Source: Curvibacter gracilis ATCC BAA-807
GTDB lineage: Bacteria; Pseudomonadota; Gammaproteobacteria; Burkholderiales; Burkholderiaceae_C
DNA length: 64,000 nt
Direction of reading: 5' to 3'
Assembly (NCBI RefSeq): GCF_000518645.1
Contig: NZ_JADZ01000005.1
Coordinates: forward strand, 248,001-312,000
The translations under genes and the position numbers were made by a program. Of the stretch, positions 1 to 11,401 are shown one piece after another. A model generated the notes under the pieces. The model was not told the origin of the DNA and ran no database searches. It saw only the letters and a list, made by a program, of their open reading frames with translations. Every line of letters starts with the position of its first letter. Within the stretch, counting starts at the first letter, position 1.

Positions 1-1117
1 CGCCCTGATCGAGCGCCACGCCCAGGCCGCCGAGCCACGCTTCAACCAGCCCGAACAGGCCACCCAGGCCATCAAGTTCACCGGGGGCACCACGGGCCTG
101 CCCAAGGGCGTGATGCAGCCCTACCGCGCCTGGATGGCCAACATCGTCAACCAGATCCAGGCCTGGGGCTTTGACGAGCACACCCGCTATGTGGTGGCCG
201 CCCCGATCACCCACGGCACCTCCACCTACCTGCTGCCGGTGCTGGCCCAGGGCGGCTGCCATGTGCTGCTGGCCCAGGGCGGCGCCGAGGCGGTGCGCCA
301 GGCCTTTCGCGAGCGCGGCGGCACGGTGTGCTTCATGCCGCCCACCCTGGTCTACATGCTGATGGCTCTGCCCGGCAGCAGCCGGGCCGACTACCCGCAG
401 CTGCGCCAGCTGATCTATGGCGGCGCCCCCATGCCGCCCGAGAAGATCCGCGCGGTGCGCCAGTTCTTCGGCCCGGTGCTGGGCACCACCTACGGGCAGA
501 CCGAGGCGCCCCAGATCCTGACCGTGATGCGCCCCGACGACTTCGAGGACGAGCGCCGCTGGGCAGCCGTGGGCCGCACGGCCTGGTTCAGCGATGTGGC
601 CATCATGTCGCCCAGCGGCGAGATCCTGCCGCCTGGCGAGATCGGCGAGGTGGTGGCGCGCGGCGACCTGCTGATGAGCGGCTACTGGCGCCTGCCCGAC
701 AAGACGGCCGAAACCCTGGTGGACGGCTGGCTGCACACCGGCGATCGGGGCCTGATCGATGAGCAGGGCTACCTGTTCCTGAAAGACAGGCTGCGCGACG
801 TGGTGATCACCGGTGGCTTCAATGTCTACCCGGTGGACGTCGAGAACGCGCTGGGCCAGCACCCGGCCGTCCACGAGTGCGTGGTGTTCGGTGTGCCGGA
901 CGACAAGTGGGGCGAATCGGTGCAGGCCGCGGTGCAACTGCGCCCTGACGCCGGCCCGCCCCCCGCCGAGGCCGAGCTGATCGCCTTTGTGCGTGAGCGC
1001 CTGGGCCCGGTGCAGACGCCCAAACGCATCCACTTCCATGCCAGCCTGCCGCGCTCGCCCGTGGGCAAGGTGCTCAAGACCGAGGTGCGCCAGCAAGCGC
1101 TGAGCCCCACCCCCTGA
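1..1117 (+). CDS. Acyl-CoA synthetase / AMP-dependent CoA ligase (5' end missing)
   Basis: Partial gene. The frame is open from base 2 with no start, so the N-terminus lies left of the window; 371 residues are visible. The family activates a carboxylic acid with ATP to an acyl-AMP, then transfers it to CoA. Seen: the AMP-binding P-loop FTGGTTGLPKG (about bases 77-109), a YGQTEAPQ segment, the GDRG nucleotide-ribose motif, the hinge around RDVVITGGFNVYP, and a C-terminal PRSPVGKVLK with the late-acting lysine. The citryl-CoA lyase family gene starts 22 bp downstream on the same strand, so the two are probably co-transcribed. The substrate cannot be read from sequence; a fatty or other hydrophobic acid is inferred from the neighbours. 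Confidence 0.9.
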   Translation, partial: ALIERHAQAAEPRFNQPEQATQAIKFTGGTTGLPKGVMQPYRAWMANIVNQIQAWGFDEHTRYVVAAPITHGTSTYLLPVLAQGGCHVLLAQGGAEAVRQAFRERGGTVCFMPPTLVYMLMALPGSSRADYPQLRQLIYGGAPMPPEKIRAVRQFFGPVLGTTYGQTEAPQILTVMRPDDFEDERRWAAVGRTAWFSDVAIMSPSGEILPPGEIGEVVARGDLLMSGYWRLPDKTAETLVDGWLHTGDRGLIDEQGYLFLKDRLRDVVITGGFNVYPVDVENALGQHPAVHECVVFGVPDDKWGESVQAAVQLRPDAGPPPAEAELIAFVRERLGPVQTPKRIHFHASLPRSPVGKVLKTEVRQQALSPTP

Positions 1118-1139
1118 AACATTTGCCCAAGGAGACCCC

Positions 1140-1903
1140 ATGACGAACCCCACTGCACAGAACACCCCGACCACCCACCTGTGCCGCCACACCCTGACCA
1201 GCCTGCACTACCGCGAGGCCGATCTGGTGCAAGACCTGATGGGCCGCAAAGGCTTCACCGAGGTGATGCTGATGCAGATCCTGGGGCGGCCGCTGCGCCC
1301 CGTGGATGTGCGCATCACCGACGTGGTGCTGGTGGTGCTGATGGAGCACGGCCTGACCCCCAGCGCCATCGCCACCCGCCTGATCTACATGAGCGCGCCT
1401 GAGAACCTGCAAGGCGCCGTGGCCGCCGGCCTGCTGGCCGTGGGCAGCTCTTTCGTGGGCACCATGGAAAACGGCTCGCGCCTGCTGGACCGCATCCTGG
1501 CCGCCCCCGACGCCCAGGCCGAAGCGCTGGCCATCGCCCGCGAGCACCGCGCGCGCAAGCAGGCTGTGCCCGGCTTTGGCCACCACCTGCACAAGCCGGT
1601 GGACCCGCGCGCCTACAAGCTGATCGAGCTGGGCCGGGCCGAGCCCGAGCTCAAAGGCACCCACCTGGACGCGCTGATGACCTTGTCCCAGGCGGTGGAC
1701 GAGGTCTGGGGCCGCCCGGTCACGATCAACGCCACCGGCGCCGTGGCCGCCCTGCTGGGCGAGCTGGGTGTGCCCACCGCCGTGATGCGTGGCTTTGCCG
1801 TGATCTCACGCGCCGCCGGTCTGGTGGCCCACATCGTGGAGGAGCAGAAGTCGCCCTCAGGCCGCTTCATCTGGGACACGGTGGAGCACGCCATCCCCTT
1901 TGT

Positions 1904-1931
<28 letters not shown>
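1140..1931 (+). CDS. Citryl-CoA lyase / short citrate-synthase-family protein
   Basis: A 263-residue protein of the short citrate-synthase-like family usually called citryl-CoA lyase. It matches the citrate-synthase large domain in part and lacks the N-terminal third of true citrate synthase (about 430 residues). Seen: PGFGHHLHKPVDPRA (about residues 143-157), which matches the family's G-H-x-x-H-x-x-x-D-P-R active-site loop, and a C-terminal AHIVEEQ that resembles the CoA-side segment. Known members catalyse C-C bond cleavage or formation on a CoA thioester. Here the partner CoA ligase lies 22 bp upstream, which suggests a catabolic rather than TCA role (inference). The last 28 bp overlap the convergent padR-type gene. 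Confidence 0.8.
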
Positions 1932-4649
<2,718 letters not shown>

Positions 4650-4668
4650 AAACCAACAGGAGACCAAG

Positions 4669-5109
4669 ATGATCAACACCCTGACCCAGCTGAACCCCGC
4701 CGTGCGGGCTTCCCTGGCCCGCTGGCACACCATGGTGCAAGCCAAAAACCTCAGTGGCCTGAGCGCCTTGCTGCACCCCGACGCGGTGTTCCGCTCGCCC
4801 ATGGCGCACACGCCCTACGGGCCCGCAGCAGCACTTGAACTGATCCTGGGCACGGTGATGCAGGTGTTTGAAGACTTCGCCTACCACCGCGAACTGGCCA
4901 GCGAAGACGGTCTGAGCGTGGTGCTGGAGTTCAGCGCCAACGTGAACGGCAAGGCACTCAAGGGCATCGACCTGATCCAGTTCGACGCCCAGGGGCTGAT
5001 CACCGAGTTCGAGGTGATGGTGCGCCCGCTCAGCGGCCTGCAGGCCCTGGGCGCAGAGATGGGGGCGCGACTGGCGGCGCACTTGCCGGCGCACAAGCTG
5101 AAGACCTGA
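4669..5109 (+). CDS. SnoaL/NTF2-like protein
   Basis: A 146-residue single-domain protein of the NTF2-like superfamily: an N-terminal helix pair (VRASLARWHTMVQAKNLSGLSALLHPDAVFRSP) followed by the curved sheet ending ITEFEVMVRPL. Members are small isomerases, dehydratases or polyketide cyclases, or non-enzymatic binding domains, so the reaction cannot be assigned. It starts 19 bp after fadH with an AGGAGA ribosome site and is almost certainly in the same transcript. Its repeated pairing with acyl-CoA enzymes suggests a supporting step in their pathway (inference). Confidence 0.75.
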   Translation: MINTLTQLNPAVRASLARWHTMVQAKNLSGLSALLHPDAVFRSPMAHTPYGPAAALELILGTVMQVFEDFAYHRELASEDGLSVVLEFSANVNGKALKGIDLIQFDAQGLITEFEVMVRPLSGLQALGAEMGARLAAHLPAHKLKT

Positions 5110-5174
5110 GTCACTGAAGAGCTGACGGGCGGAGGGCACCTCAGCCACCTCGACAGTCACCTGCCGATAAACTA

Positions 5175-5189
5175 TGACCCTTCTGGTCA
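5175..5189. promoter_or_regulatory. Inverted repeat upstream of phd-vapC, candidate autoregulatory operator
   Basis: TGACC and GGTCA arms separated by CTTCT, 18 bp before the antitoxin start. Upstream is an AT-rich stretch, GATAAACTATGA, that could hold the -10. Phd-type antitoxins bind palindromes in their own promoters; that role here is inferred. Confidence 0.4.
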
Positions 5190-5207
5190 GATCACAAGGA
5201 GGCGCCC

Positions 5208-5456
5208 ATGTCTGTCTGGCAAGTGCAAGAAGCCAAAGCCCGCTTTTCCGAAGTCGTCAAGAAAGCCGAAACCGAAGGCCCGCAAGACATCACCTTGCAT
5301 GGGCGGCCGGTGGCGGTGCTGCTGTCGCAAAAGCAGTACGAATCGCTCTCAGGCCGCGATCAGTCCCTGGTCGAGTTCATGCGGCAGGCCCCGTTTCCCG
5401 ACCTTGAGCTGGATCTGACACGGCAACAAGACACGGTGCCGGAGACCCCCTGGTGA
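5208..5456 (+). CDS. Type II antitoxin, Phd/YefM family
   Basis: An 82-residue antitoxin. The N-terminal 55 residues show the Phd/YefM fold (WQVQEAKARFSEVVKKAETEGPQDI, then GRPVAVLLSQKQYESL), which dimerises and binds operator DNA. The C-terminal 25 residues are the toxin-neutralising tail. It has an AAGGAGG ribosome site just before ATG 5208, and its stop overlaps the toxin start by 4 bp (GTGA), the usual coupling that keeps antitoxin in excess. Confidence 0.9.
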   Translation: MSVWQVQEAKARFSEVVKKAETEGPQDITLHGRPVAVLLSQKQYESLSGRDQSLVEFMRQAPFPDLELDLTRQQDTVPETPW

Positions 5457-5872
5457 GTTACCTGCTCGACACCAACGTGCTGTCCGAATTGCGGCGGAAA
5501 ACCCCAGAGCCGGCCGTTGCCGCCTGGATGTCACAGCGCCCTGCCCGCTCGCTGTTCCTGAGCGTGCTCACGCTGGGGGAAATCCGCAAAGGCATTGACA
5601 GCCTGCAAGACATTCCGAAACGGCAGGTCTTGAGCGACTGGCTTGAAGCCGACCTCCCCGCCTACTTTCAAGGGCGCATCCTGCCCGTTGATCAGCCCGT
5701 CTGCGAACGGTGGGGCCGCTTGCTGGCAAGGGCCGGTCGCCCCTTGCCGACCATCGACTCGCTGCTGGCAGCCACCGCGGCCACCCACGGCCTGTGCATG
5801 GTGACCCGCAACACCCGGGATTTCGAAGGCCTGGGGGTGGATCTGTTCAACCCCTGGCAAAGCCCGGCCTGA
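5453..5872 (+). CDS. vapC: Type II toxin, VapC/FitB-like PIN-domain ribonuclease
   Basis: A 139-residue PIN domain. It has the acidic metal-binding set: Asp in SYLLDTNVLSE near the N-terminus, Glu in LGEIRKG, Asp in PTIDSLLAATA, and a final TRNTRDFEGLGVDLFNPW. VapC toxins cut specific tRNA or rRNA sites. GTG start within the antitoxin stop. The Phd-type antitoxin with a PIN toxin is a common hybrid pairing, also seen in FitAB-like systems. The 3' end is 7 bp from the convergent chemoreceptor gene, with no obvious terminator between them. Confidence 0.9.
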   Translation: MSYLLDTNVLSELRRKTPEPAVAAWMSQRPARSLFLSVLTLGEIRKGIDSLQDIPKRQVLSDWLEADLPAYFQGRILPVDQPVCERWGRLLARAGRPLPTIDSLLAATAATHGLCMVTRNTRDFEGLGVDLFNPWQSPA

Positions 5873-5879
5873 GCCCACC

Positions 5880-7412
5880 TCAGCAGTGAAAATGCCCCAC
5901 CGTGCCGGTCAGCCGCTGTGCCTGATCCTGCAGGCTGGCGGCAGCGGCGGAGCTCTGCTCCACCAGGGCGGCGTTCTGCTGGGTCATCTGGTCCAGCTGC
6001 GACACCGCGCTGCCGATCTCGCCCAGGCTGCGGCTTTGCTGGGCGCCGGCCTCGGAGATGTCCTGGATCATGGTGCTGACCTGCCCCACCGCACGCACGA
6101 TGTCGTCCATGGTGCTGCCCGCCTGTTGCACCAGCTGGGTGCCGTTCTCGACCCGGCTGCCCGAGTCGGCGATCAGGGCCTTGATCTCACGGGCCGCCTG
6201 GGCACTGCGGCCGGCCAGGCTGCGCACCTCGCTGGCCACCACCGCAAAGCCGCGCCCTTGCTCACCGGCCCGGGCGGCCTCGACCGCGGCGTTAAGGGCC
6301 AGGATGTTGGTCTGGAAGGCAATGCCGTCGATGACGCCGATGATGTCCCCGATGCGGCGCGACGAATCGTTGATATCGGCCATGGTGCTCACCACCTGGG
6401 CCATCACCGTGCCGCCCCGAGTGGCCACGTCGCTGGCCTGCAGCGCCAACTGGCGGGCCTGTTGGGCAGCCTCGGCGTTGTGCTGCACGTTGTCGGTCAA
6501 CTGCTCCATCGATGAAGCGCTCTCCTCCAGGCTGGCCGCCGCCTGTTCGGTGCGGTTGGACAGGTCCAGGCTCCCCTGGGCCACCTCGTCGGCCGCCTGG
6601 CGGATGGTGGACGCCCCTTGCTGAACCTCTTGCACCACCTCGCGCAAGGAGCGCTGCATGGTCTGCATCTGGCCCAGCAGGCTTTCGGCCGGGCCATCGA
6701 GCACGATGGGCTGATCCAGCCGGCCGGAGGCGATGCCCTGGGCAATGGTGGCCGCGTAATCCGGCTCGCCACCAAGCTGCCGCTGCAGCACGCGGTGGGT
6801 GCGCCAGCCCAGGCCCAGCAACACCGCCAGCACCAGCCCGCTCAGACCCAGAAAGCGCAACAGGTAGCTGCGGTAGAGCGCGTCGATGTCATCGATGAAC
6901 ACCCCGTTGCCGATGACCCAGCCCCAACGCTCGTCCAGAATGGCCCCCAGCAACTTGGGCACCTCGCTCTTGTCGGTGGCAGAAGGCCGGGCCACATAGG
7001 CGGTCATGAACACCTGGCGGGCTTTGCTGAGGCCATCGCGGTAGATCTCGGAGGTCAAGCGGCCGTCTTCGGTGCGTGAACCCTTGTCGACCTGGCCCAC
7101 ACGCTTGGGATCGGCGTGCACCAGCATCACGTTGTCGAGGGTGCGCACAAACAGGTAGTCGTCCTGAAAGCGCATGCCTGACAAGGCCTCACGGGCCTGC
7201 GCCTGGGCCTGCTCGCGGCTCAATTTGCCCGCGCCTTCCAATTGCTGGTAGTGCGCCACCACGCCCTGGGCCAGGCGGGCTACCTTCAGGATCTGCTCCT
7301 GCTTGCCCTCCACCAGGGTCTGGCGCAGGGCCTGCAAGCCCATGGCACTGATCAAGGCCATGCCCAGCAGCGAGGCCAGGCTCATGAGAAGGATTCTCTG
7401 GCGGGTTTTCAT
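5880..7412 (-). CDS. Methyl-accepting chemotaxis protein, single-Cache sensor
   Basis: A 510-residue inner-membrane chemoreceptor. TM1 is about residues 6-28; a periplasmic sCache domain (about 33-185) carries [22 protein letters not shown] and [18 protein letters not shown]2 is about 186-206. A linker and the long cytoplasmic coiled coil follow, with the invariant signalling tip [21 protein letters not shown]. It should control CheA through CheW. No C-terminal CheR-docking pentapeptide is present; the chain ends HFHC. ATG 7412 is preferred over an upstream frame-open start at 7457 because it begins the signal anchor [12 protein letters not shown] and has AGGAA upstream. Confidence 0.93.
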   Translation of the reverse strand: MKTRQRILLMSLASLLGMALISAMGLQALRQTLVEGKQEQILKVARLAQGVVAHYQQLEGAGKLSREQAQAQAREALSGMRFQDDYLFVRTLDNVMLVHADPKRVGQVDKGSRTEDGRLTSEIYRDGLSKARQVFMTAYVARPSATDKSEVPKLLGAILDERWGWVIGNGVFIDDIDALYRSYLLRFLGLSGLVLAVLLGLGWRTHRVLQRQLGGEPDYAATIAQGIASGRLDQPIVLDGPAESLLGQMQTMQRSLREVVQEVQQGASTIRQAADEVAQGSLDLSNRTEQAAASLEESASSMEQLTDNVQHNAEAAQQARQLALQASDVATRGGTVMAQVVSTMADINDSSRRIGDIIGVIDGIAFQTNILALNAAVEAARAGEQGRGFAVVASEVRSLAGRSAQAAREIKALIADSGSRVENGTQLVQQAGSTMDDIVRAVGQVSTMIQDISEAGAQQSRSLGEIGSAVSQLDQMTQQNAALVEQSSAAAASLQDQAQRLTGTVGHFHC

Positions 7413-7440
7413 GGCCGAGGTTCCTGTCTTCTTTTGGGGT

Positions 7441-7471
7441 GACACGCGCCGCAACACCGCGGCGCGTTGTC
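7441..7471. promoter_or_regulatory. GC-rich hairpin in the leader of the Cache chemoreceptor
   Basis: A 12-bp stem with one bulged T (arms 7441-7452 and 7459-7471, loop AACACC). It lies between mazF and the chemoreceptor start. There is no T run on the minus-strand side, so it is a poor intrinsic terminator; a 5' leader structure or protein site is more likely. It overlaps the first of two TGTCAC repeats (7468-7473 and 7478-7483), a motif that recurs upstream of the other two chemoreceptor genes. Confidence 0.45.
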
Positions 7472-7556
7472 ACAAGATGTCACGACCGAGGCCGCCTGTC
7501 CACTGGAGGCAAACCCTCACAGAGCGTCCACACAGCGGTCTTCAACAGCGCGAGCC

Positions 7557-7874
7557 CTACGCTGTGAACACTTCGCGCAGTGTGGACAACACTTGGGTCA
7601 AGGTCTCGGGCGACACGGCGCCCAGCCGCTTGACCAGACGCAGCTTGTCCACCGTGCGCAATTGATCCAGCACGATCAAGCCCTGGGTGCCGGCGTGGAC
7701 CAGCGGCCCCCGAAACGGCGCAGCAAACCCCTTGGAAGTCATCGGTGCCACGATGACGGTGCGCAGGTGGTCGTTCAACTCGGCGGGGGACACCACCACA
7801 CAGGGACGGGATTTCTGGATCTCACTGCCCACCGTCGGATCGAGGTTCACCAGCCAGATGTCTCCGCGCTTCAC
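7557..7874 (-). CDS. mazF: MazF/PemK-type endoribonuclease toxin
   Basis: A 105-residue MazF-family toxin. The N-terminus KRGDIWLVNLDPTVGSEIQKSRPCVVVSP has the typical GDIW...G.E..K.RP core with the conserved Arg, and VIVAPMTSK and GLIVLDQLRTVDKLRLVKRLG complete the fold. MazF enzymes cut single-stranded mRNA at short motifs; the cut motif here is unknown. Its start overlaps the MazE stop by 4 bp, so it is translated from the same message. Confidence 0.93.
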   Translation of the reverse strand: MKRGDIWLVNLDPTVGSEIQKSRPCVVVSPAELNDHLRTVIVAPMTSKGFAAPFRGPLVHAGTQGLIVLDQLRTVDKLRLVKRLGAVSPETLTQVLSTLREVFTA

Positions 7875-8125
7875 CAGTCCAGCTCCGCGTCTTGCGCGTT
7901 GCCGAACTCCCCCATGAGCAGTGAGTCATCGCCATGGGCTGCCACTGCCGCTGCGGCCTCCGACCAGCCTGCACGAACCGCCTTGCCCGGCTTGCGCAGG
8001 ACGATGGCCCCGTTTTCCACCTCGATGCTGGCGGTGGCCAAGCCTTCCAGGCCCGCCTGGATCAACAAGGGCTTGGGCAAGACCACGCCTTTGCTGTTGC
8101 CGATGGTGCGTAGGGTGACTTCCAT
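7871..8125 (-). CDS. mazE: MazE-type antitoxin (AbrB/SpoVT fold)
   Basis: An 84-residue antitoxin. The swapped-hairpin DNA-binding domain EVTLRTIGNSKGVVLPKPLL (about 2-21) is followed by IEVENGAIVLRKP, then an acidic flexible tail (GDDSLLMGEFGNAQDAELDW) that would wrap the MazF toxin. First gene of the minus-strand operon. A 13-bp tandem repeat (8144-8195) lies immediately upstream of its start and may form part of its regulatory region. Confidence 0.92.
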   Translation of the reverse strand: MEVTLRTIGNSKGVVLPKPLLIQAGLEGLATASIEVENGAIVLRKPGKAVRAGWSEAAAAVAAHGDDSLLMGEFGNAQDAELDW

Positions 8126-8143
8126 GTGCTTCTCCCGCCTTTG

Positions 8144-8195
8144 TTCACCGCGTCCATTTACCGCGTCTGTTCACCGCGTCTGTTCACCGCTTCAA
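8144..8195. repeat. Four tandem 13-bp repeats upstream of mazE
   Basis: Units begin at 8144, 8157, 8170 and 8183. Their first 11 bases are TTCACCGCGTC, TTTACCGCGTC, TTCACCGCGTC and TTCACCGCTTC. The array starts 19 bp upstream of the mazE start codon. It could be a multi-site operator for the MazE-MazF complex or a slippage-prone minisatellite; the sequence does not decide. Confidence 0.85.
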
Positions 8196-8284
8196 TTCAG
8201 TTGCAACAATGTCATTCCTTGAGCCACCCTGCCTCCAGACGCGGCATCGACAGCCAGCAGCCATGGATCGGGATCAGAACACTG

Positions 8285-9175
8285 TCAGGAAGGATTGATC
8301 CAATCCTGCAAACCCTGCACCGTGTCGCGCAAAAAAGCCCAGGTGGCCTGCATGCGCGCCTGGTGCTTGGCCTCGGCGGGCATGGACATCCAGAAGGTGC
8401 GGGTGAAACGCGCCTGCCCCGACAGCACAGGCACCAGCGCCGGGTCGCGTGCGGCCACAAAGGCAGGCAGCACGGCCAGGCCGGCGCCGGCCTTCACCGC
8501 CTCGTACTGGGTCAGGATGCTGGTGCTGCGCAGGGCAAAGCGCTCGGGGCGGTACAGCTCATCGAGCAACTGCAGCTCCTTGGTGAAAAGCAGGTCGTCC
8601 ACATAGCTGATGAAGGTGTGCGAGCGCAGGTCGTCGCGGCTTTCGATGGCCGGCTGACGGGCCAGGTAGTCGCGCGAACCGTAGAGCTGCAGCACGTAGT
8701 CGGTCAGCTTGGTCACCACCACCGGGCCCCGCTTGGGCCGCTCCAGCGAGATCACGATGTCGGCCTCGCGCCGCGACAGGTGCACCAGGCGCGGCAGGGC
8801 CAGCAGGTCGATCGACAAGGCCGGGTACTGCCGGCTGAGCCGCGCCAGTTGGGGCGCCAGCACCACGGTGCCAAAGCCTTCGGTGGTGCCCAGCCGCACC
8901 TGCCCTGAAGGGCCTTCGGCCGCCGACAGCGAGGCGCGCTCCACCTGGGCCACAGCCGCCTCCATGGCCTCGACCTGGGGCAGCAGTTGCCGGCCGGCCT
9001 CGGTCAGCCGGTGGCCGCCGGCCTCGCGGGCAAACAAGGGCGTGCCCACCTCTTTTTCAAGCGCCTGCAGGCGCCGCGCCACCGTGGTGTGGTCCACCTC
9101 CAGTCGCCGCGCGGCATTCACCAGGGTGCCGGTGCGGGCCAGTTCGAGGAAATAACGCAGGTTGTTCCAGTCCAT
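8285..9175 (-). CDS. LysR-family transcriptional regulator
   Basis: A 296-residue LysR-type regulator: winged helix at residues 1-60 (NNLRYFLELARTGTLVNAARR, TTVARRLQALEKEVGTPLF), then the periplasmic-binding-like effector domain. LysR genes of this type often sit beside mmsA and control it, and mmsA lies about 0.7 kb away on the opposite strand. A toxin-antitoxin pair lies between them, with the toxin stop only 6 bp before this start codon, so this gene is probably now read from the toxin-antitoxin promoter. No clear ribosome site is visible in the short gap, consistent with coupled translation. Confidence 0.9.
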   Translation of the reverse strand: MDWNNLRYFLELARTGTLVNAARRLEVDHTTVARRLQALEKEVGTPLFAREAGGHRLTEAGRQLLPQVEAMEAAVAQVERASLSAAEGPSGQVRLGTTEGFGTVVLAPQLARLSRQYPALSIDLLALPRLVHLSRREADIVISLERPKRGPVVVTKLTDYVLQLYGSRDYLARQPAIESRDDLRSHTFISYVDDLLFTKELQLLDELYRPERFALRSTSILTQYEAVKAGAGLAVLPAFVAARDPALVPVLSGQARFTRTFWMSMPAEAKHQARMQATWAFLRDTVQGLQDWINPS

Positions 9176-9181
9176 GGCGAC

Positions 9182-9505
9182 TCAGGAGGCGATGCCTAAA
9201 AAAACGGCCAGCAAACGGTCCACGAGCACCAGACGCTCCGACTCCAGGCGACCAAAGACGGGCCCAAGCCGCTCACGCGCCACGGCCACCGGCTTGTCGA
9301 TCATGACCTGCGATGCCTTGTTCAGGCCGTTTGCCAACGAAGGCTGCACATCCACTCGCAGCAAGGAAGCGTCGACGCAACTGCCGGTGATCGGCAGCAC
9401 ACAGATCGAACCATGCCCGGCAAAAAAATCCGACTGGATGACCAAGGCAGGCCGCGGTTTACCCAGATCGCCCTGCAAGGCGACCGTGACCAAGTCGCCT
9501 CTCAC
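9182..9505 (-). CDS. PemK/MazF-family toxin of the second MazEF-type module
   Basis: A 107-residue MazF-fold protein. MRGDLVTVALQGDLGKPRPALVIQSDFF carries the GD and K-P-R-P-A core, ICVLPIT the central strand, and VMIDKPVAVARERLG the conserved basic loop. It is clearly diverged from the other MazF at 7557-7874. The start overlaps the antitoxin stop by 4 bp. The LysR gene begins 6 bp after its stop. Confidence 0.9.
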   Translation of the reverse strand: MRGDLVTVALQGDLGKPRPALVIQSDFFAGHGSICVLPITGSCVDASLLRVDVQPSLANGLNKASQVMIDKPVAVARERLGPVFGRLESERLVLVDRLLAVFLGIAS

Positions 9506-9717
9506 GCAGTCCAGCCCTCGGTGCTGGCAGAAGCCTCCAGGGATGCCTGCAGATCAGCTTCCTCCAGAACCTGCGCCACCAGGGCACTCTGACGCAGGCA
9601 CTCCTGCGCAAACCCTTGTGCCCGTGTGTCAGGCACCCACAGTTGCACGGGGCGCAGGCCCGCCCGGCGCAGGGCCTCGCGGCGCTTTTGCACCCGTTCG
9701 TTCACGGATTGGCTCAT
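9502..9717 (-). CDS. DUF3018-type antitoxin (MazE-like)
   Basis: A 71-residue antitoxin of the DUF3018 family that is usually paired with PemK/MazF toxins: SVNERVQKRREALRRAGLRPVQLWVPDTR is the ribbon-like DNA-binding part, and the C-terminal EEADLQASLEASASTEGW is the acidic toxin-binding tail. ATG 9717 is used instead of an earlier in-frame ATG because the palindrome and promoter signals lie between the two. Confidence 0.85.
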   Translation of the reverse strand: MSQSVNERVQKRREALRRAGLRPVQLWVPDTRAQGFAQECLRQSALVAQVLEEADLQASLEASASTEGWTA

Positions 9718-9730
9718 GGGGAACTCCAGA

Positions 9731-9771
9731 GTTACATGTAACAGCCTAAAGCAATGCGGCATCGATCTCAA
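9731..9771 (-). promoter_or_regulatory. Promoter and palindromic operator of the DUF3018-MazF module
   Basis: GTTACATGTAAC (9731-9742) is a perfect 12-bp palindrome 13 bp before the antitoxin start. Reading the minus strand, TTGAGA (9766-9771) and TAGGCT (9743-9748) are 17 bp apart and would start transcription inside the palindrome. This is the layout expected for autorepression by the antitoxin-toxin complex. Confidence 0.6.
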
Positions 9772-9778
9772 GCAATCT

Positions 9779-9793
9779 GCATTTTCGCAATGC
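9779..9793. promoter_or_regulatory. Inverted repeat upstream of mmsA, candidate LysR site
   Basis: GCATT and AATGC arms separated by TTCGC, 85 bp before the mmsA start in AT-richer DNA. A further ATGCATTGATAAAA stretch follows. Assignment to the nearby LysR regulator is inference only. Confidence 0.3.
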
Positions 9794-9878
9794 TTGGGCG
9801 CATTTTTATGCATTGATAAAACAAATTCGCAACGCTAGCATGCGCCATCCAATCATGACTATGTACCAGGAGACCTCC

Positions 9879-11378
9879 ATGACCGCCCCCACCGTCAAGC
9901 TGCTGATCAACGGCGAATTCGTCGAATCCAAGACCACCCAGTGGCGCAATGTGGTCAACCCGGCCACGCAAGAGGTGCTGGCCCGCGTGCCCTTTGCCAC
10001 GCCCGACGAGATCAACGCCGCCGTGGCCAGCGCCAAGACCGCGTTCAAGACCTGGCGCAAGACGGCCATCGGGGCCCGGGCCCGCATCTTCCTGAAGTAC
10101 CAGCAGCTGATCCGCGAGAACATGGCCGAGCTGGCCGCCATCCTGACCGCCGAGCAAGGCAAGACCCTGCCCGATGCCGAGGGCGATGTGTTCCGCGGCC
10201 TGGAGGTGGTGGAGCACGCGGCCGGCATCGGCAACCTGCAACTGGGCGAGCTGGCCAACAACGTGGCCGGTGGCGTGGACACCTACACCCTGCTGCAGCC
10301 GCTGGGCGTGTGCGCCGGCATCACCCCGTTCAACTTCCCGGCCATGATCCCGCTGTGGATGTTCCCGATGGCGATTGCCACCGGCAACACCTTCATCCTC
10401 AAGCCCTCCGAGCAAGACCCGATGGTCACCATGCGCCTGTGCGAGCTGGCCCTGCAGGCCGGCATCCCGGCCGGTGTGCTGAACGTGGTGCACGGTGGTG
10501 AAGAGGTGGTCAACGCCATCTGCGACCACCCTGACATCAAGGCCATCAGCTTCGTGGGCTCGACCAAGGTGGGCACCCATGTGTACAACCGGGCCAGCCT
10601 GGCCGGCAAGCGGGTGCAGTGCATGATGGGCGCCAAGAACCACGCCATCGTGCTGCCCGATGCCAACAAGGAGCAGACCCTGAACGCGATTGCCGGCGCC
10701 AGCTTCGGTGCCGCCGGTCAGCGCTGCATGGCCCTGTCGGTGGTGGTGCTGGTGGGTGAAGCCCGCCAGTGGGTGAACGACCTGGCCGACAAGGCCAAGA
10801 CGCTGAAGGTCAACGCCGGCACTGAGAAAGGCACCGATGTGGGCCCGCTGGTGTCGTGTGCGGCCCGCGACCGGGTGGAAAGCCTGATCGAACGCGGTGT
10901 GGCCGACGGCGCCACCCTGGTGCTGGACGGCCGCAAGCCCCAGGTGCCCGGCTTCGAGCAAGGCAACTTCGTGGGCCCGACCATTTTTGACGGTGTGAAG
11001 CCCGGCATGGCCATCTACGACCAGGAGATCTTCGGCCCGGTTCTGTGCCTGGCCAGGGCCGACACCCTGGACGAGGCCATCGAGCTGATCAACAGCAACC
11101 CGAATGGCAACGGCACCGCCATCTTCACGCAAAGCGGTGCCGCGGCACGCAAGTTCCAGGAAGACATCGACGTGGGCCAGGTCGGCATCAACGTGCCGAT
11201 CCCGGTGCCCGTGCCCATGTTCTCGTTCACCGGTTCGCGCGCCTCCAAGCTGGGCGATCTGGGCCCCTACGGCAAGCAGGTGGTGCTGTTCTACACCCAG
11301 ACCAAGACCATCACCGCGCGCTGGTTCGACGACAGCACCGTCAGCCAAGGTGTCAATACCACCATCAGCTTGAAGTGA
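9879..11378 (+). CDS. mmsA: CoA-acylating methylmalonate-semialdehyde dehydrogenase
   Basis: A 499-residue aldehyde-dehydrogenase-family enzyme that converts methylmalonate (or malonate) semialdehyde with NAD+ and CoA to propionyl- (or acetyl-) CoA and CO2, the last step of valine degradation. Diagnostic: [19 protein letters not shown] near residue 150, [16 protein letters not shown], and the catalytic Cys283 in [15 protein letters not shown] 9879 has an AGGAGACC ribosome site; the frame is open to 9813, but those upstream starts have no ribosome site. It forms a gene set with the acyl-CoA dehydrogenase and mmsB downstream. Confidence 0.95.
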   Translation: MTAPTVKLLINGEFVESKTTQWRNVVNPATQEVLARVPFATPDEINAAVASAKTAFKTWRKTAIGARARIFLKYQQLIRENMAELAAILTAEQGKTLPDAEGDVFRGLEVVEHAAGIGNLQLGELANNVAGGVDTYTLLQPLGVCAGITPFNFPAMIPLWMFPMAIATGNTFILKPSEQDPMVTMRLCELALQAGIPAGVLNVVHGGEEVVNAICDHPDIKAISFVGSTKVGTHVYNRASLAGKRVQCMMGAKNHAIVLPDANKEQTLNAIAGASFGAAGQRCMALSVVVLVGEARQWVNDLADKAKTLKVNAGTEKGTDVGPLVSCAARDRVESLIERGVADGATLVLDGRKPQVPGFEQGNFVGPTIFDGVKPGMAIYDQEIFGPVLCLARADTLDEAIELINSNPNGNGTAIFTQSGAAARKFQEDIDVGQVGINVPIPVPVPMFSFTGSRASKLGDLGPYGKQVVLFYTQTKTITARWFDDSTVSQGVNTTISLK

Positions 11379-11401
11379 GACCACCCTGTTGGAACTTCCT
11401 C

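Noticed and set aside
5208-9717. The toxin-antitoxin cluster considered as one genomic island
   Set aside because: No integrase, transposase, direct repeats or composition shift bounds it, and ordinary chromosomal genes separate the modules.
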